Below, one piece after another: positions 1 to 7,254 of a DNA stretch of 64,000 nt; positions within the stretch are counted from its first letter, which is position 1; each line of letters opens with the position of its first letter. The notes under the pieces were generated by a model. The model worked only from the letters and a program-made list of their open reading frames with translations, made no database searches and was not told the DNA's origin. The stretch is from the NCBI RefSeq assembly GCF_013870525.1, contig NZ_JACBXD010000005.1, forward strand, positions 62,001-126,000, written 5' to 3'. The translations under genes were made by a program, and so were the position numbers. This DNA comes from Amycolatopsis pittospori. GTDB lineage: Bacteria; Actinomycetota; Actinomycetes; Mycobacteriales; Pseudonocardiaceae.

Positions 1-135
1 ACGGCGGAACTGGTGGAGCTGAACCTCGGCACCGCCTCCGACGCGCCGCTCTGCATGACCTGCGGCACCAAGATGCGGCCCGCCGGTTCCTGTTACGCCT
101 GTGAAGGGTGCGGAGCGACCTCCGGCTGCAGCTGA
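1..135 (+). CDS. nrdJ: Vitamin B12-dependent ribonucleoside-diphosphate reductase, C-terminal end (partial)
   Basis: Only the last 44 codons are in the window; the frame is open from base 1 and stops at 133-135. The encoded tail has four cysteines as two pairs (LCMTC and CYACEGC) and ends in GATSGCS. This is the zinc-binding, redox-active tail typical of class II (adenosylcobalamin-dependent) ribonucleotide reductases, where C-terminal cysteines re-reduce the active site. The enzyme makes deoxyribonucleotides in the cytoplasm. The assignment rests on this tail alone because the catalytic barrel lies outside the window. A strong hairpin follows 12 nt after the stop. Confidence 0.85.
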   Translation, partial: TAELVELNLGTASDAPLCMTCGTKMRPAGSCYACEGCGATSGCS

Positions 136-147
136 TCTCCGAGAAGT

Positions 148-200
148 GTCATGGAAGGGTCTTTCAGGGCGATTGATGTCCTGAAAGACCCTTCCATGAC
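148..200. terminator. Perfect 20-bp inverted repeat after nrdJ (palindrome family A)
   Basis: Arms 148-167 and 181-200 are exact reverse complements, and up to three more pairs can form towards a 7-nt loop. The core arm contains GGGTCTTTCAG. It lies between the nrdJ stop and the next ribosome binding site, so it probably ends the nrdJ transcript, although there is no U-tract. A related element with the same core lies at 5064-5112. Confidence 0.75.
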
Positions 201-215
201 ATCGGAGGCGAGTGC

Positions 216-884
216 GTGACCACCGACGACGGAATCGTCGATCCGTTCGGCACGATCAAGCAGGCGCTGTGGATCTGCGGTGGACAGTGGGCGGGGAAGT
301 CCACCGTCTCCCGGCTGCTGGCGCACCGCCACGGCATCACCGTCTACCACTACGACGTCCACGACGCCCGCGCCCACCAGGATCGCCGCGTGGCCCACCG
401 CGTCCGGAACGGTTTGCCCACCACGGATCCCGATCCGGATTCGGTATGGGTCGACCCCACCCCCGAGCGGATGGCGGCCGACACGATCGCCGGTTTCCCG
501 GTGCGGTTCGAGTGGGTGCTGGACGATCTGCGCGCCCTGGTTTCCGGCCGCCCGATCCTCGCCGAGGGCTGGGGGCTGCGGCCGGACCTCGTCGCGCCGC
601 TGCTCGATTCGCCGAGGCGGATGATCGTCATGGTGCCCACGGACGACTTCCGTGAGCACCAGATCCGGGTGCTGCCCCGTGCCGCCGCGGTGGGGCGCCG
701 GATCAGCGATCCCGATCCCGCGCTACGGAACCGCTTCGCGCGGGATCGCCTGGTCGCCGAGGACGCCGTGCGCACGGCGAGGAGTCTCGGCATCCGGGTG
801 CTGGAGATCGACGGCACGGACGACGCCGAGGCCGTCGCGGATGTCGTCGCCGAACATTTCGCTCCCTACCTGCCGCCGGCCTGA
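216..884 (+). CDS. P-loop NTPase, nucleoside/adenylate-kinase-like
   Basis: 222 aa, GTG start preceded by a CGGAGG ribosome binding site 7 nt upstream. A Walker A loop, GGQWAGKST, sits at about residues 22-30 after a short beta strand (ALWICG), as in small nucleotide kinases. Downstream are a hydrophobic strand (PILAEGWGL), a possible Walker B-type strand (RMIVMVPTD) and an Arg-rich segment (RNRFARDR) that could act as a lid. The substrate cannot be read from the sequence; phosphotransfer to a small molecule is inferred from the fold only. It starts 15 nt after the family A palindrome. Its last 19 bases overlap the end of the convergent DoxX-like gene. Confidence 0.7.
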   Translation: MTTDDGIVDPFGTIKQALWICGGQWAGKSTVSRLLAHRHGITVYHYDVHDARAHQDRRVAHRVRNGLPTTDPDPDSVWVDPTPERMAADTIAGFPVRFEWVLDDLRALVSGRPILAEGWGLRPDLVAPLLDSPRRMIVMVPTDDFREHQIRVLPRAAAVGRRISDPDPALRNRFARDRLVAEDAVRTARSLGIRVLEIDGTDDAEAVADVVAEHFAPYLPPA

Positions 885-1228
885 GCCAGGTCGAGGACGA
901 GCGTCGCCACCGCCAGCGCGAGGAACGTAGCGGGGAAGGCGATGTTGTAGAGCACGCGGGCGCGTACGTGGGTGATGACGGCGCCGATGTAGAACAGCAC
1001 GAGCCCGATCGCCGCCGCGGTGCCGAGCGGAGGCAGCCAGAGCAGGCCGATCAGCAGTCCCGCCGCCCCGGCCGCTTTCAGTGAAGCCAGCGGCGGGATC
1101 CAGGACCGTGGGACGTGGACCTCGGCGGAGTTCTTCAGGACGAACGGGACGTGGGCGAAGTCGGCGGCGGCGATCGCGGCGTTGACCACGATCGTCACGA
1201 TGGCCACGGTGACATAGGCGGAGAACAT
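866..1228 (-). CDS. DoxX-like family membrane protein
   Basis: 120 aa with four predicted membrane segments: about residues 5-22 (VTVAIVTIVVNAAIAAADF), 45-65, 68-88 (AAAIGLVLFYIGAVITHV) and 97-114. Size and layout fit the DoxX-like family of small four-helix inner-membrane proteins of uncertain function. ATG start with an upstream GGAGGG ribosome binding site. The 3' end overlaps the convergent kinase-like gene by 19 nt. No catalytic residues are evident, so nothing more specific is supported. Confidence 0.7.
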   Translation of the reverse strand: MFSAYVTVAIVTIVVNAAIAAADFAHVPFVLKNSAEVHVPRSWIPPLASLKAAGAAGLLIGLLWLPPLGTAAAIGLVLFYIGAVITHVRARVLYNIAFPATFLALAVATLVLDLAQAGGR

Positions 1229-1266
1229 CCCTCCTGGACGAGAGCCGCGCCCGAAACGTGACAGGG

Positions 1267-2316
1267 TCAGCTTCGCCAGCGTTCGAGGACTTCGTCGATG
1301 GCGGAGCGGATGCGGTCGCGGGCGGTCTGCCGTTCCACGCCCGCCATGAGGAGGTCGTCGTAGTCGGTGTCCAGATGCCGGATCGAGGCCACGACGGCGA
1401 GGAACACCGCCTGCTCGGCCAGTGCCCGTCCGGCGGCGGACCGGCCGACCCGGCCGCTGCCGCGCAGGCCGGCGTGTTCGGCGATGGCCCGCGCCCGGTC
1501 GGGCGGGCAGCCGGGGAACATCTCGGTGATGGCCTCGAAGAACCGGGCGGTGAACTCGACGTCTTCCTGGGCGCGGCGCTCTCGATCACGGCCACGGCGG
1601 CGTTCGCGGATGTCCTCGTCGGCGAGGCACTGTTCCTCGGCACTGCGCAGTGCCGCCTCTTCGATCAGGATCCCTTGCCGCTCGTGACGTTTCCGCGACC
1701 GGTTGAACCGGGTGACCACGGCGGAAAGGCGGCTCGCCTTCTTCGCCCGCCGGGTCAGCGTCGCGTCGCCCGACGGCAGGAACACCAGATGTCCGAGGTC
1801 GGCGCACTCGAGGCAGTGCGGTATCTCGTTCTCCATGAACAGGAGGTCGCCGGTGTCACCGCAATCGGCGCAGGCCCAGTCCTTGAGCGCCACCCAGACG
1901 ACGAGATCCGGGGCTTTCCGTTGGCGGGCCTCTACTTGCGCTCGTTTGGCCTCGGACAGCCCGGGCATGATCCAGTGCGTCCGGAACAGCGGTTCGAGAC
2001 CGGCCGACTCGCCTGACGTCACCCGCAGCGGGGCACGGTCGCGGGTCGCCCCGACGAGTTCGATCTCGGAGCCTTCGAGTCCTTTTTCCTCGACCCAGCG
2101 CTGAAGCGTGCTCAGCGCGAAGCTCAGCTTCTCCGTACTCACCGGCAGCGCCGCGGCCAGGACGGGGATCCTGCGCTGCTGCCAGGCCTTGAGGACGTTC
2201 TCCGGCAACCAGCCGATTCCGCTCAGGATGTCGAGCGCGGTCACCGATTTTCGCGTGGACAACAGCTTCTCCGCCGTCTCCACGACGCGCTGTTCCAGTT
2301 TCGCCTCGCCTTGCAT
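1267..2316 (-). CDS. DUF2293 domain-containing protein
   Basis: 349 aa, soluble. The C-terminal part (about residues 245-335) holds the DUF2293 hallmark FFEAITEMFPGCPPDRA followed by IAEH. The middle carries a CADC...CLEC arrangement (about residues 150-175), a likely structural zinc site. It is followed by a highly basic and acidic helical stretch rich in Arg and Glu (RRRGRDRERRAQED). Function is unknown; the zinc-like knuckle and charged linker suggest nucleic-acid or protein binding, which is inference. It reads away from the CGNR gene, whose stop lies 18 nt upstream of this start, so the two may be cotranscribed. Confidence 0.75.
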   Translation of the reverse strand: MQGEAKLEQRVVETAEKLLSTRKSVTALDILSGIGWLPENVLKAWQQRRIPVLAAALPVSTEKLSFALSTLQRWVEEKGLEGSEIELVGATRDRAPLRVTSGESAGLEPLFRTHWIMPGLSEAKRAQVEARQRKAPDLVVWVALKDWACADCGDTGDLLFMENEIPHCLECADLGHLVFLPSGDATLTRRAKKASRLSAVVTRFNRSRKRHERQGILIEEAALRSAEEQCLADEDIRERRRGRDRERRAQEDVEFTARFFEAITEMFPGCPPDRARAIAEHAGLRGSGRVGRSAAGRALAEQAVFLAVVASIRHLDTDYDDLLMAGVERQTARDRIRSAIDEVLERWRS

Positions 2317-2334
2317 CGCCGCGAATCCTAGCGA

Positions 2335-2934
2335 TCAGACGGTTTCGGTGCGCGCCCGGTAGGCGCGGATCTTGGCCCGGTTGCCGCAGCGTTCCATCGA
2401 GCACCAGCGGCGGTTGCCCGAGCGGGAGGTGTCGAAGAAGAGCAGGTAGCAGTCGCTCGCCGAACACTCGCGGACGCGGCCGGAGCGTTCGCCCGCGATG
2501 AGGCCGATCGCGTCGCGGGCGACCGCGCCGAGGAGTTGTTTCCCGGTGACGGGCGGCGCCCAGGCGAGCCGCCGCGTCTCCGGGGCGAGGATCGGGCGCG
2601 GGGTCGCGGCCGTCGCGTCGTTCAGGAGGACGACGTCGTCGGACGACTGCGCTTCGCCGTGCGCGAGGGCGGGGGCGACGCGGTAGAGGGCTCCCCGGAG
2701 TTCCTTGAGCGCGGCGAGTTCGGCGGGCCGGATCTGGACGTCGGTCAGCGGAGCCGTCAACGCCAGCCGGGAGCCGGTGAACCATTCGGCGAGGTCGGCC
2801 GGGGTGTGCGCGATCTCGTACCGCTCGTACGGGCCGGGGCCACCGGTCAGCAGGAGTTCGAGGCTGAGGCTGCCCGGATCGAACCGGTACCGCTCGCCCT
2901 GGGCGTTCACGAGCAGTCTTGTTCCCGGAGTCAT
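2335..2934 (-). CDS. CGNR zinc-finger / ABATE-domain putative transcriptional regulator
   Basis: 199 aa. The C-terminus (about residues 145-195) has the treble-clef signature CSASDCYLLFFD...NRRWCSMERCGNR, the CGNR zinc finger that gives the family its name. The N-terminal 130 residues fit the ABATE domain that always accompanies it. Such proteins are predicted stress-responsive transcription factors. The start ATG lies next to the divergent SRPBCC gene with 55 nt between them, containing two small dyads that could be its operator. A role regulating the SRPBCC gene is an inference from this arrangement. Confidence 0.8.
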   Translation of the reverse strand: MTPGTRLLVNAQGERYRFDPGSLSLELLLTGGPGPYERYEIAHTPADLAEWFTGSRLALTAPLTDVQIRPAELAALKELRGALYRVAPALAHGEAQSSDDVVLLNDATAATPRPILAPETRRLAWAPPVTGKQLLGAVARDAIGLIAGERSGRVRECSASDCYLLFFDTSRSGNRRWCSMERCGNRAKIRAYRARTETV

Positions 2935-2977
2935 GTAACCACTATAGTCGGTTTCAGAAACCAGGTAAGACGGTTAC
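2935..2977. promoter_or_regulatory. Divergent promoter region with nested dyads (CGNR / SRPBCC)
   Basis: GTAACC at 2935-2940 pairs with GGTTAC at 2972-2977, and a second dyad, GGTTT-CAG-AAACC, lies inside at 2950-2962. The two genes start on either side, so this is the likely shared promoter and operator. No experimental or consensus support is available for the exact site. Confidence 0.4.
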
Positions 2978-2989
2978 GGCGGAGGCGGC

Positions 2990-3388
2990 ATGATCGGGAA
3001 GACGAAGGACGCGGGCTGGGAGATCGGCGTGTCCAAGACGGTGTCGTACCCGCTGGAGCACGTTTGGGAGTACCTCTCGGGTCCGGGCCTCGCGGCCTGG
3101 CTGGGCGACGTGCGGCTGGAGCCGGAGAAGGGCGCGCCGTACGAGACGGCCGAGGGCACCGTCGGCGAGGTCCGCGGCTATCGCGAGCGCGAGAAGATCC
3201 GCCTGACCTGGCGGCCGAAGGGCTGGGACCACGAGAGCACGGTCCAGGTGGGACTCCGTCCGGCCGGGCCGGGCAAGACGGTCGTGGTCTTCCATCAGGA
3301 AAGGCTCACCGGGCCGGAGGAGCGCGCCGCGCAGCGCGAGCACTGGCGGGCCGTGATGAAGGTCGTCGTCGACGGCCTCGCCGGCTGA
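2990..3388 (+). CDS. SRPBCC (AHSA1/START-like) domain protein
   Basis: 132 aa, ATG start after a GGCGGAGG ribosome binding site. The sequence follows the small ligand-binding helix-grip fold: an N-terminal strand with VSKTVSYPLEHVWEYLSGP, the central strand pair ending in IRLTWRPKGW, and a C-terminal amphipathic helix (EHWRAVMKVVVDGL). WRPKGWDH is typical of the AHSA1-like branch. The ligand is unknown. It is divergent from the CGNR regulator and convergent with a TetR gene 15 nt downstream. Confidence 0.75.
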   Translation: MIGKTKDAGWEIGVSKTVSYPLEHVWEYLSGPGLAAWLGDVRLEPEKGAPYETAEGTVGEVRGYREREKIRLTWRPKGWDHESTVQVGLRPAGPGKTVVVFHQERLTGPEERAAQREHWRAVMKVVVDGLAG

Positions 3389-3403
3389 TCAGGACGGCGC
3401 TCA

Positions 3404-3991
3404 TCAGGACAGGGCCCGCCGCGCCTGCTCGCTCAGCGCGTCGGTGATCCGTTCGGGACTCAGGCCGAGTTCGCCGGTCTGGAAGAGGAAGACCTCGGGC
3501 GCGAGGGGCGCCAGCAGGATGTCGGCGAGCGCGTCCGGATCCTTCGCGCCGGCCTGCTCGGCGAGATGGCGGACGTGGGTACGCCACAGCCGGTACGGCC
3601 CGGTGGTGAACCGCGAGTGCCCGACTTCGGTACCGAGCACCAGATGTACGTGCCGGGTGAGCAGGCCGGTCATCGCCGCGTAGAACGCGGCCAGCCGCTC
3701 GGCGGGTGGCGCGCCGGGGCCCAGCGGGGGAGGGCCGGCGAGCAGCCGCTCCTGCAGCTCCCGCTCGTGTTCGTTCAGCAGGGCGACGGCGATCGCCGAG
3801 CGATCCGGGTAGCGGCGGTACAGGGTGGCCCGGCCGACCCCGGCCGCCTTGGCGATGTCCTCCATGGTGACGTCGGCCGCCGGACGCGCCGCGAAGAGTC
3901 CTTCGGCGGCTTCCAGGATCTTCGCGCGGTTGCGGGCGGCGTCCGACCGTTCCCGTCCCGGACCGTTCGCGAGCAGATCTTCCGAAGGCAT
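3404..3991 (-). CDS. TetR/AcrR family transcriptional repressor
   Basis: 195 aa. The N-terminal helix-turn-helix is clear at about residues 17-62: ARNRAKILEAAEGLFA, then TMEDIAKAAGVGRATLYRRYPD. The remainder is an all-helical ligand-binding domain of the usual length. It is divergent from an azoreductase gene, and the 92-nt gap holds a perfect 8-bp dyad plus a third half-site, a common operator layout for local TetR repressors. It most likely represses itself and the azoreductase-SMR pair; the inducer is unknown. Confidence 0.85.
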   Translation of the reverse strand: MPSEDLLANGPGRERSDAARNRAKILEAAEGLFAARPAADVTMEDIAKAAGVGRATLYRRYPDRSAIAVALLNEHERELQERLLAGPPPLGPGAPPAERLAAFYAAMTGLLTRHVHLVLGTEVGHSRFTTGPYRLWRTHVRHLAEQAGAKDPDALADILLAPLAPEVFLFQTGELGLSPERITDALSEQARRALS

Positions 3992-4021
3992 GTCCGCAGC
4001 CTAGGGAATATCCGGACGCGA

Positions 4022-4065
4022 CGTCCACTTGTACCCGGCGAAGCAAGTGGACGCCGTGTCCACTT
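4022..4065. promoter_or_regulatory. Putative TetR operator with three alternating half-sites
   Basis: AAGTGGAC (4045-4052) and GTCCACTT (4058-4065) form an exact 8-bp inverted repeat with a 5-nt spacer. A third half-site, CGTCCACTT (4022-4030), lies upstream in the orientation that pairs with the middle one (CAAGTGGACG). The site lies between the divergent TetR gene and the azoreductase start at 4084, ending 18 nt before that start, where bound repressor would block transcription. Confidence 0.6.
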
Positions 4066-4083
4066 CCTGGTCCGGGAGGCCCG

Positions 4084-4740
4084 ATGAGCCACCTTCTCCA
4101 CCTCGACTCCAGCGCCCGCAGCGCGTCCTTCTCCCGCGAGCTGAGCGCTCGGTTCGCCGGCGTCTGGCGTGCCGCGCACCCCGGCGCGGGCTACACCTAC
4201 CGGGACGTGGCGGCCGAGCCGGTGCCGCCGATCGGGCAGGCGTGGACCGAGATCTGCGACGCCCTCCTCGCCGGCGAGATCACCGATCCCGCCGGATACG
4301 CGTCGGTGGTGAAGACGCCCGAGCAGCGTGAGGCCTGGGCCGTCATCGAACCGCTGCTGGCCGAACTCCTCGCCGCCGACGTGGTGCTGATCGGCGCGCC
4401 GATGTACAACTTCTCGATCCCGGCGAGCCTCAAACTGTGGATCGACCAGGTGACGTTCCCGAAGATGTCGTTGGCGGGCAAGGCTTTCGTGGTCGCCGGG
4501 GCGCGAGGCGGCACCTACCTGCCGGGAACGCCGCGCGAGCCGGTCGACCACCACGAGCGCTACCTGCGGGACTTCTTCGCCGGGCATTACGACGTCCACG
4601 ACGTCACGTTCCTGCACGCCGAACTCACGAACGCGCTCGTCGACCCGCGGCTGAGCCCGCGCGACGCCGACAGGGCCGCGTCGCGGGAAAAGGCGCTGCT
4701 GGTCGCGGAAACGCTGGCCTCGACCGGAACGGTGGCCTGA
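4084..4740 (+). CDS. azoR: FMN-dependent NADH-azoreductase (flavodoxin-fold quinone reductase)
   Basis: 218 aa. The N-terminus LLHLDSSARSASFSREL is the phosphate-binding loop of the AzoR family. VVLIGAPMYNFSIPASLK (about residues 100-117) is the family's FMN-contacting loop, and KAFVVAGARGGTY (about residues 133-145) the second flavin loop. These enzymes reduce azo bonds and quinones with NADH and FMN in the cytoplasm and usually protect against thiol or quinone stress. It is under the probable control of the divergent TetR. It overlaps the following SMR exporter by one base (TGATG), so the two form an operon. Confidence 0.88.
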   Translation: MSHLLHLDSSARSASFSRELSARFAGVWRAAHPGAGYTYRDVAAEPVPPIGQAWTEICDALLAGEITDPAGYASVVKTPEQREAWAVIEPLLAELLAADVVLIGAPMYNFSIPASLKLWIDQVTFPKMSLAGKAFVVAGARGGTYLPGTPREPVDHHERYLRDFFAGHYDVHDVTFLHAELTNALVDPRLSPRDADRAASREKALLVAETLASTGTVA

Positions 4741-5054
4741 TGGGCTGGGGAGTCCTGATCTTCGCGGGCATCGTCGAAGTGGCCTGGTCGCAGAGCATCA
4801 AACCGACGGAGAACTTCACCCGGCTCTGGCCGACGGTGCTCTGTTTCGTGCTCGGCGTGGCCGCGGTCTACCTGCTTTCCAAGGCGATGGACTCGCTCCC
4901 GGTGGGCACCGCGTACGCCGTGTTCACCGGGATCGGCGCGGTGGGCGCGATCGTGTTCGGCGTCGTGGTCCACAAGGATCCGATGAGTTTCGGGCGGTTC
5001 GCCGCGATGGCGCTGATCGTGGGAGGGGTGGTGCTGGCACGCGTGACCGCCTGA
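4740..5054 (+). CDS. SMR-family exporter, SugE/Gdx-like
   Basis: 104 aa with four transmembrane helices. Glu in the first helix (VEVAWSQS) is the conserved SMR proton/substrate-binding residue. The following NFTRLWPT segment and the SLPVGTAYAVFTGIGAVGA signature resemble the SugE/Gdx (guanidinium exporter) branch more than EmrE. The ATG overlaps the azoreductase stop, so translation is coupled. No guanidine riboswitch is visible because the gene lies downstream in a TetR-controlled operon. A role in exporting a cationic toxic compound fits, but the substrate is not proven by sequence. Confidence 0.85.
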   Translation: MGWGVLIFAGIVEVAWSQSIKPTENFTRLWPTVLCFVLGVAAVYLLSKAMDSLPVGTAYAVFTGIGAVGAIVFGVVVHKDPMSFGRFAAMALIVGGVVLARVTA

Positions 5055-5063
5055 ACCGGGTGA

Positions 5064-5112
5064 CAGGAAAGGGTCTTTCAAGACATCTCTTGTCCTGAAA
5101 GACCCTTTCCTG
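5064..5112. terminator. Long inverted repeat between convergent genes (palindrome family A)
   Basis: Arms 5064-5080 and 5096-5112 are exact (17 bp), and the stem can extend inward by four more pairs past one mismatch to a TCTCT loop. The core GAAAGGGTCTTTCA and the right flank TGTCCTGAAAGACCCTT recur in the element at 148-200. It sits between the SMR exporter and the convergent S9 peptidase and can end both transcripts. Confidence 0.8.
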
Positions 5113-5127
5113 ACGCAGCGGCGGCGC

Positions 5128-7137
5128 TCAGGCGGTGAGCTTCTCCCACAGGAATTCGAGCATCAGCGCCCATTTGAAGGCCAGCTGCTCGTTGTCGGCC
5201 GCGGCGCCGTGCCCGCCCTCGATGTTCTCGTGGTAGCGGACGTCGTGGCCCTGCTCCAGCATCCGCGCGACCATTTTGCGCGCGTGCGCGGGATGCACCC
5301 GGTCGTCCCGGGTGGACGTGACGAACAGGACCGGCGGGTAGTCCGCTCCACTTCGGACGTTCTGGTACGGCGAGTACTTCCCGATGAAGTCCCATTCCGC
5401 CGGGTCGTCGGGGTCGCCGTACTCGGCCATCCACGACGCTCCGGCGAGGAGTTTGTGGTACCGCTTCATGTCCAGCAGTGGCACCTGGCTCACGATCGCG
5501 CCGAACAGGTGCGGGTACCGCGTGAGCATGACGCCCATCAGCAGCCCGCCGTTGCTGCCGCCCTGGATGCCGAGGCGGCCCGGCTGGGCGATACCGCGTT
5601 CGAGGAGATCGGCGGCGACCGCCGAGAAGTCCTCGTAGACCTTGTACCGCTTGGCCTTGGTGACCGAGGTGTGCCAGCTCGGCCCGTACTCGCCGCCGCC
5701 GCGGATGTTCGCGACGACGTACGTGCCGCCGCGCGAGAGCCAGCCTCGGCCGATCACGCCGCTGTAGCCGGGGGTCAGCGAGACCTCGAAGCCGCCGTAC
5801 CCGGTCAGCAGCGTCGGGCCGCCTTCAGCGCCCGAGGGGCGTACGACGAAGTACGGGATCTTCGTGCCGTCCTCCGACGTCGCGAAGTACTGCGAGACCG
5901 TCATGCCTTCGCTGTCGAAGAACGCTGGAGCCCGCTTGAGCACTTCGACGTCGCCGCCGACGTGCCCGTAGCTCAGCGTCGACGGCTGGGTGTAGCCGCT
6001 GGAGTCGAGCAGGTACTCGTCGCTGACGTCGGGGTCGGTGCCGGTGATCTCCGCCGTGCCCAGTTCGGGGGCGCCGGCGAGCGGCTGCGAGCTCCAGCCG
6101 TCCTCCGGGGTGAGCACGCGCAGTTCGGTCCGGACGTCGGACAGCGTCGAGAGCAGCAGGTGGTTGTGCGTCCACGCCCAGTACTCCAGCGACGTGTGCG
6201 CGTCCGGGGTGAACAGCGTCGTGAAGGTGCGCTCGCCGGCCATGAACGCGTCGAAGCCGGAGGCGAGCAGGGTGCCCGTCGGGTAGGTGGTGCCGTCCAC
6301 CGTCCAGTCCGAACGGAGGCGGATCAGCAACCACTCGCGGTGCGAGGACGTCTGCGCGTCTTCGGGGACCTCGATCCGTTCGAGTCCGCCGGACGTCCGG
6401 AGGTAGCGCTCGGTCCGGTAGAAATCTATCGACCGGTAGACGAAGTCGCGCTCGTATCCCTCGGTCGGGTCATGGTGGGCCGACACCGAGACGTCGTCGG
6501 GTTTGCCCTCGAAGACCACCGTCGCCTCTTCGAGCGGGGTGCCGCGGCGCCATTCCTTGGCCAGCCGCGGGTAGCCCGAGTTCGTCAGCGTCCCGGTCCC
6601 GAAATCGGTGCCGATGTAGACGCGGTCGCGGTCGATCCAGCCGATCCGGGTCTTGGCCTCGGGCACGAAGAAGCCGTCGTCGACGAAGCGGCGTTCGTCG
6701 AGGTCGAATTCGCGGACGACGGTCGCGTCGGCGCCGCCGCGCGACAGTTCGACCAGCGCCAGGTGATAGCCCGGCCGCAGCACCGCCGCCCCCTGCCACA
6801 CCCAGTTCTCGCCGTCGGTCTCGGCCAGCGCGTCGACGTCGAGCAGGAGCTCCCACTCCGGCGCGTCGAGCCGGTACTGCTCCAGCGTGGTGCGGCGCCA
6901 CAGGCCGCGGGGGTTCGCCGAGTCCTGCCAGAAGTTGTACAGATACTCGCCGCGGCGCCGGACGTACGGGATCCGGTCGTCGGCGTCGAGGACCTCGCGG
7001 ACCTCGTCACGGATCCCGGCGAATCGGTCACCGGTGGACAGCTCCGCCAGAGCCTCGGCGTTGCGGGCTCGCACCCAGTCCAGCGCTTCGGCGCCGGTCA
7101 CGTCTTCCAGCCACAGGTACGGGTCCTCGTCACTCAT
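5128..7137 (-). CDS. Prolyl-oligopeptidase-like serine peptidase (S9A family)
   Basis: 669 aa, start ATG giving MSDEDPYLWLEDV, the usual beginning of S9A peptidases. The frame stays open far upstream, but that part overlaps the next gene and lacks family similarity. Residues about 60-400 form the beta-propeller gate; the alpha/beta hydrolase domain follows. Catalytic Ser is about residue 528 (GGSNGG), Asp about 612 (STRDDRVHP) and His about 643 (EGGHGA), all in order. No signal peptide is seen, so it is probably cytoplasmic. It should cleave short peptides after proline; exact specificity is not visible. Confidence 0.88.
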   Translation of the reverse strand: MSDEDPYLWLEDVTGAEALDWVRARNAEALAELSTGDRFAGIRDEVREVLDADDRIPYVRRRGEYLYNFWQDSANPRGLWRRTTLEQYRLDAPEWELLLDVDALAETDGENWVWQGAAVLRPGYHLALVELSRGGADATVVREFDLDERRFVDDGFFVPEAKTRIGWIDRDRVYIGTDFGTGTLTNSGYPRLAKEWRRGTPLEEATVVFEGKPDDVSVSAHHDPTEGYERDFVYRSIDFYRTERYLRTSGGLERIEVPEDAQTSSHREWLLIRLRSDWTVDGTTYPTGTLLASGFDAFMAGERTFTTLFTPDAHTSLEYWAWTHNHLLLSTLSDVRTELRVLTPEDGWSSQPLAGAPELGTAEITGTDPDVSDEYLLDSSGYTQPSTLSYGHVGGDVEVLKRAPAFFDSEGMTVSQYFATSEDGTKIPYFVVRPSGAEGGPTLLTGYGGFEVSLTPGYSGVIGRGWLSRGGTYVVANIRGGGEYGPSWHTSVTKAKRYKVYEDFSAVAADLLERGIAQPGRLGIQGGSNGGLLMGVMLTRYPHLFGAIVSQVPLLDMKRYHKLLAGASWMAEYGDPDDPAEWDFIGKYSPYQNVRSGADYPPVLFVTSTRDDRVHPAHARKMVARMLEQGHDVRYHENIEGGHGAAADNEQLAFKWALMLEFLWEKLTA

Positions 7138-7254
7138 GTCCACAGTCTCGCCGGGGTGCCCGCCCCGGCGCCACCAGACGTCCGTTTTCGGCGCGTGTCT
7201 TCGCCTGACCTGCTCACCTCCGTATGCTGATGACTCGCACGCTTGGGGGAGACC

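Noticed and set aside
5209-7230. A 673-codon open frame on the plus strand opposite the S9 peptidase
   Set aside because: It lies entirely antisense to a gene with intact catalytic motifs, has low-complexity Arg/Val/Glu composition typical of frame shadows in GC-rich DNA, and matches no family.
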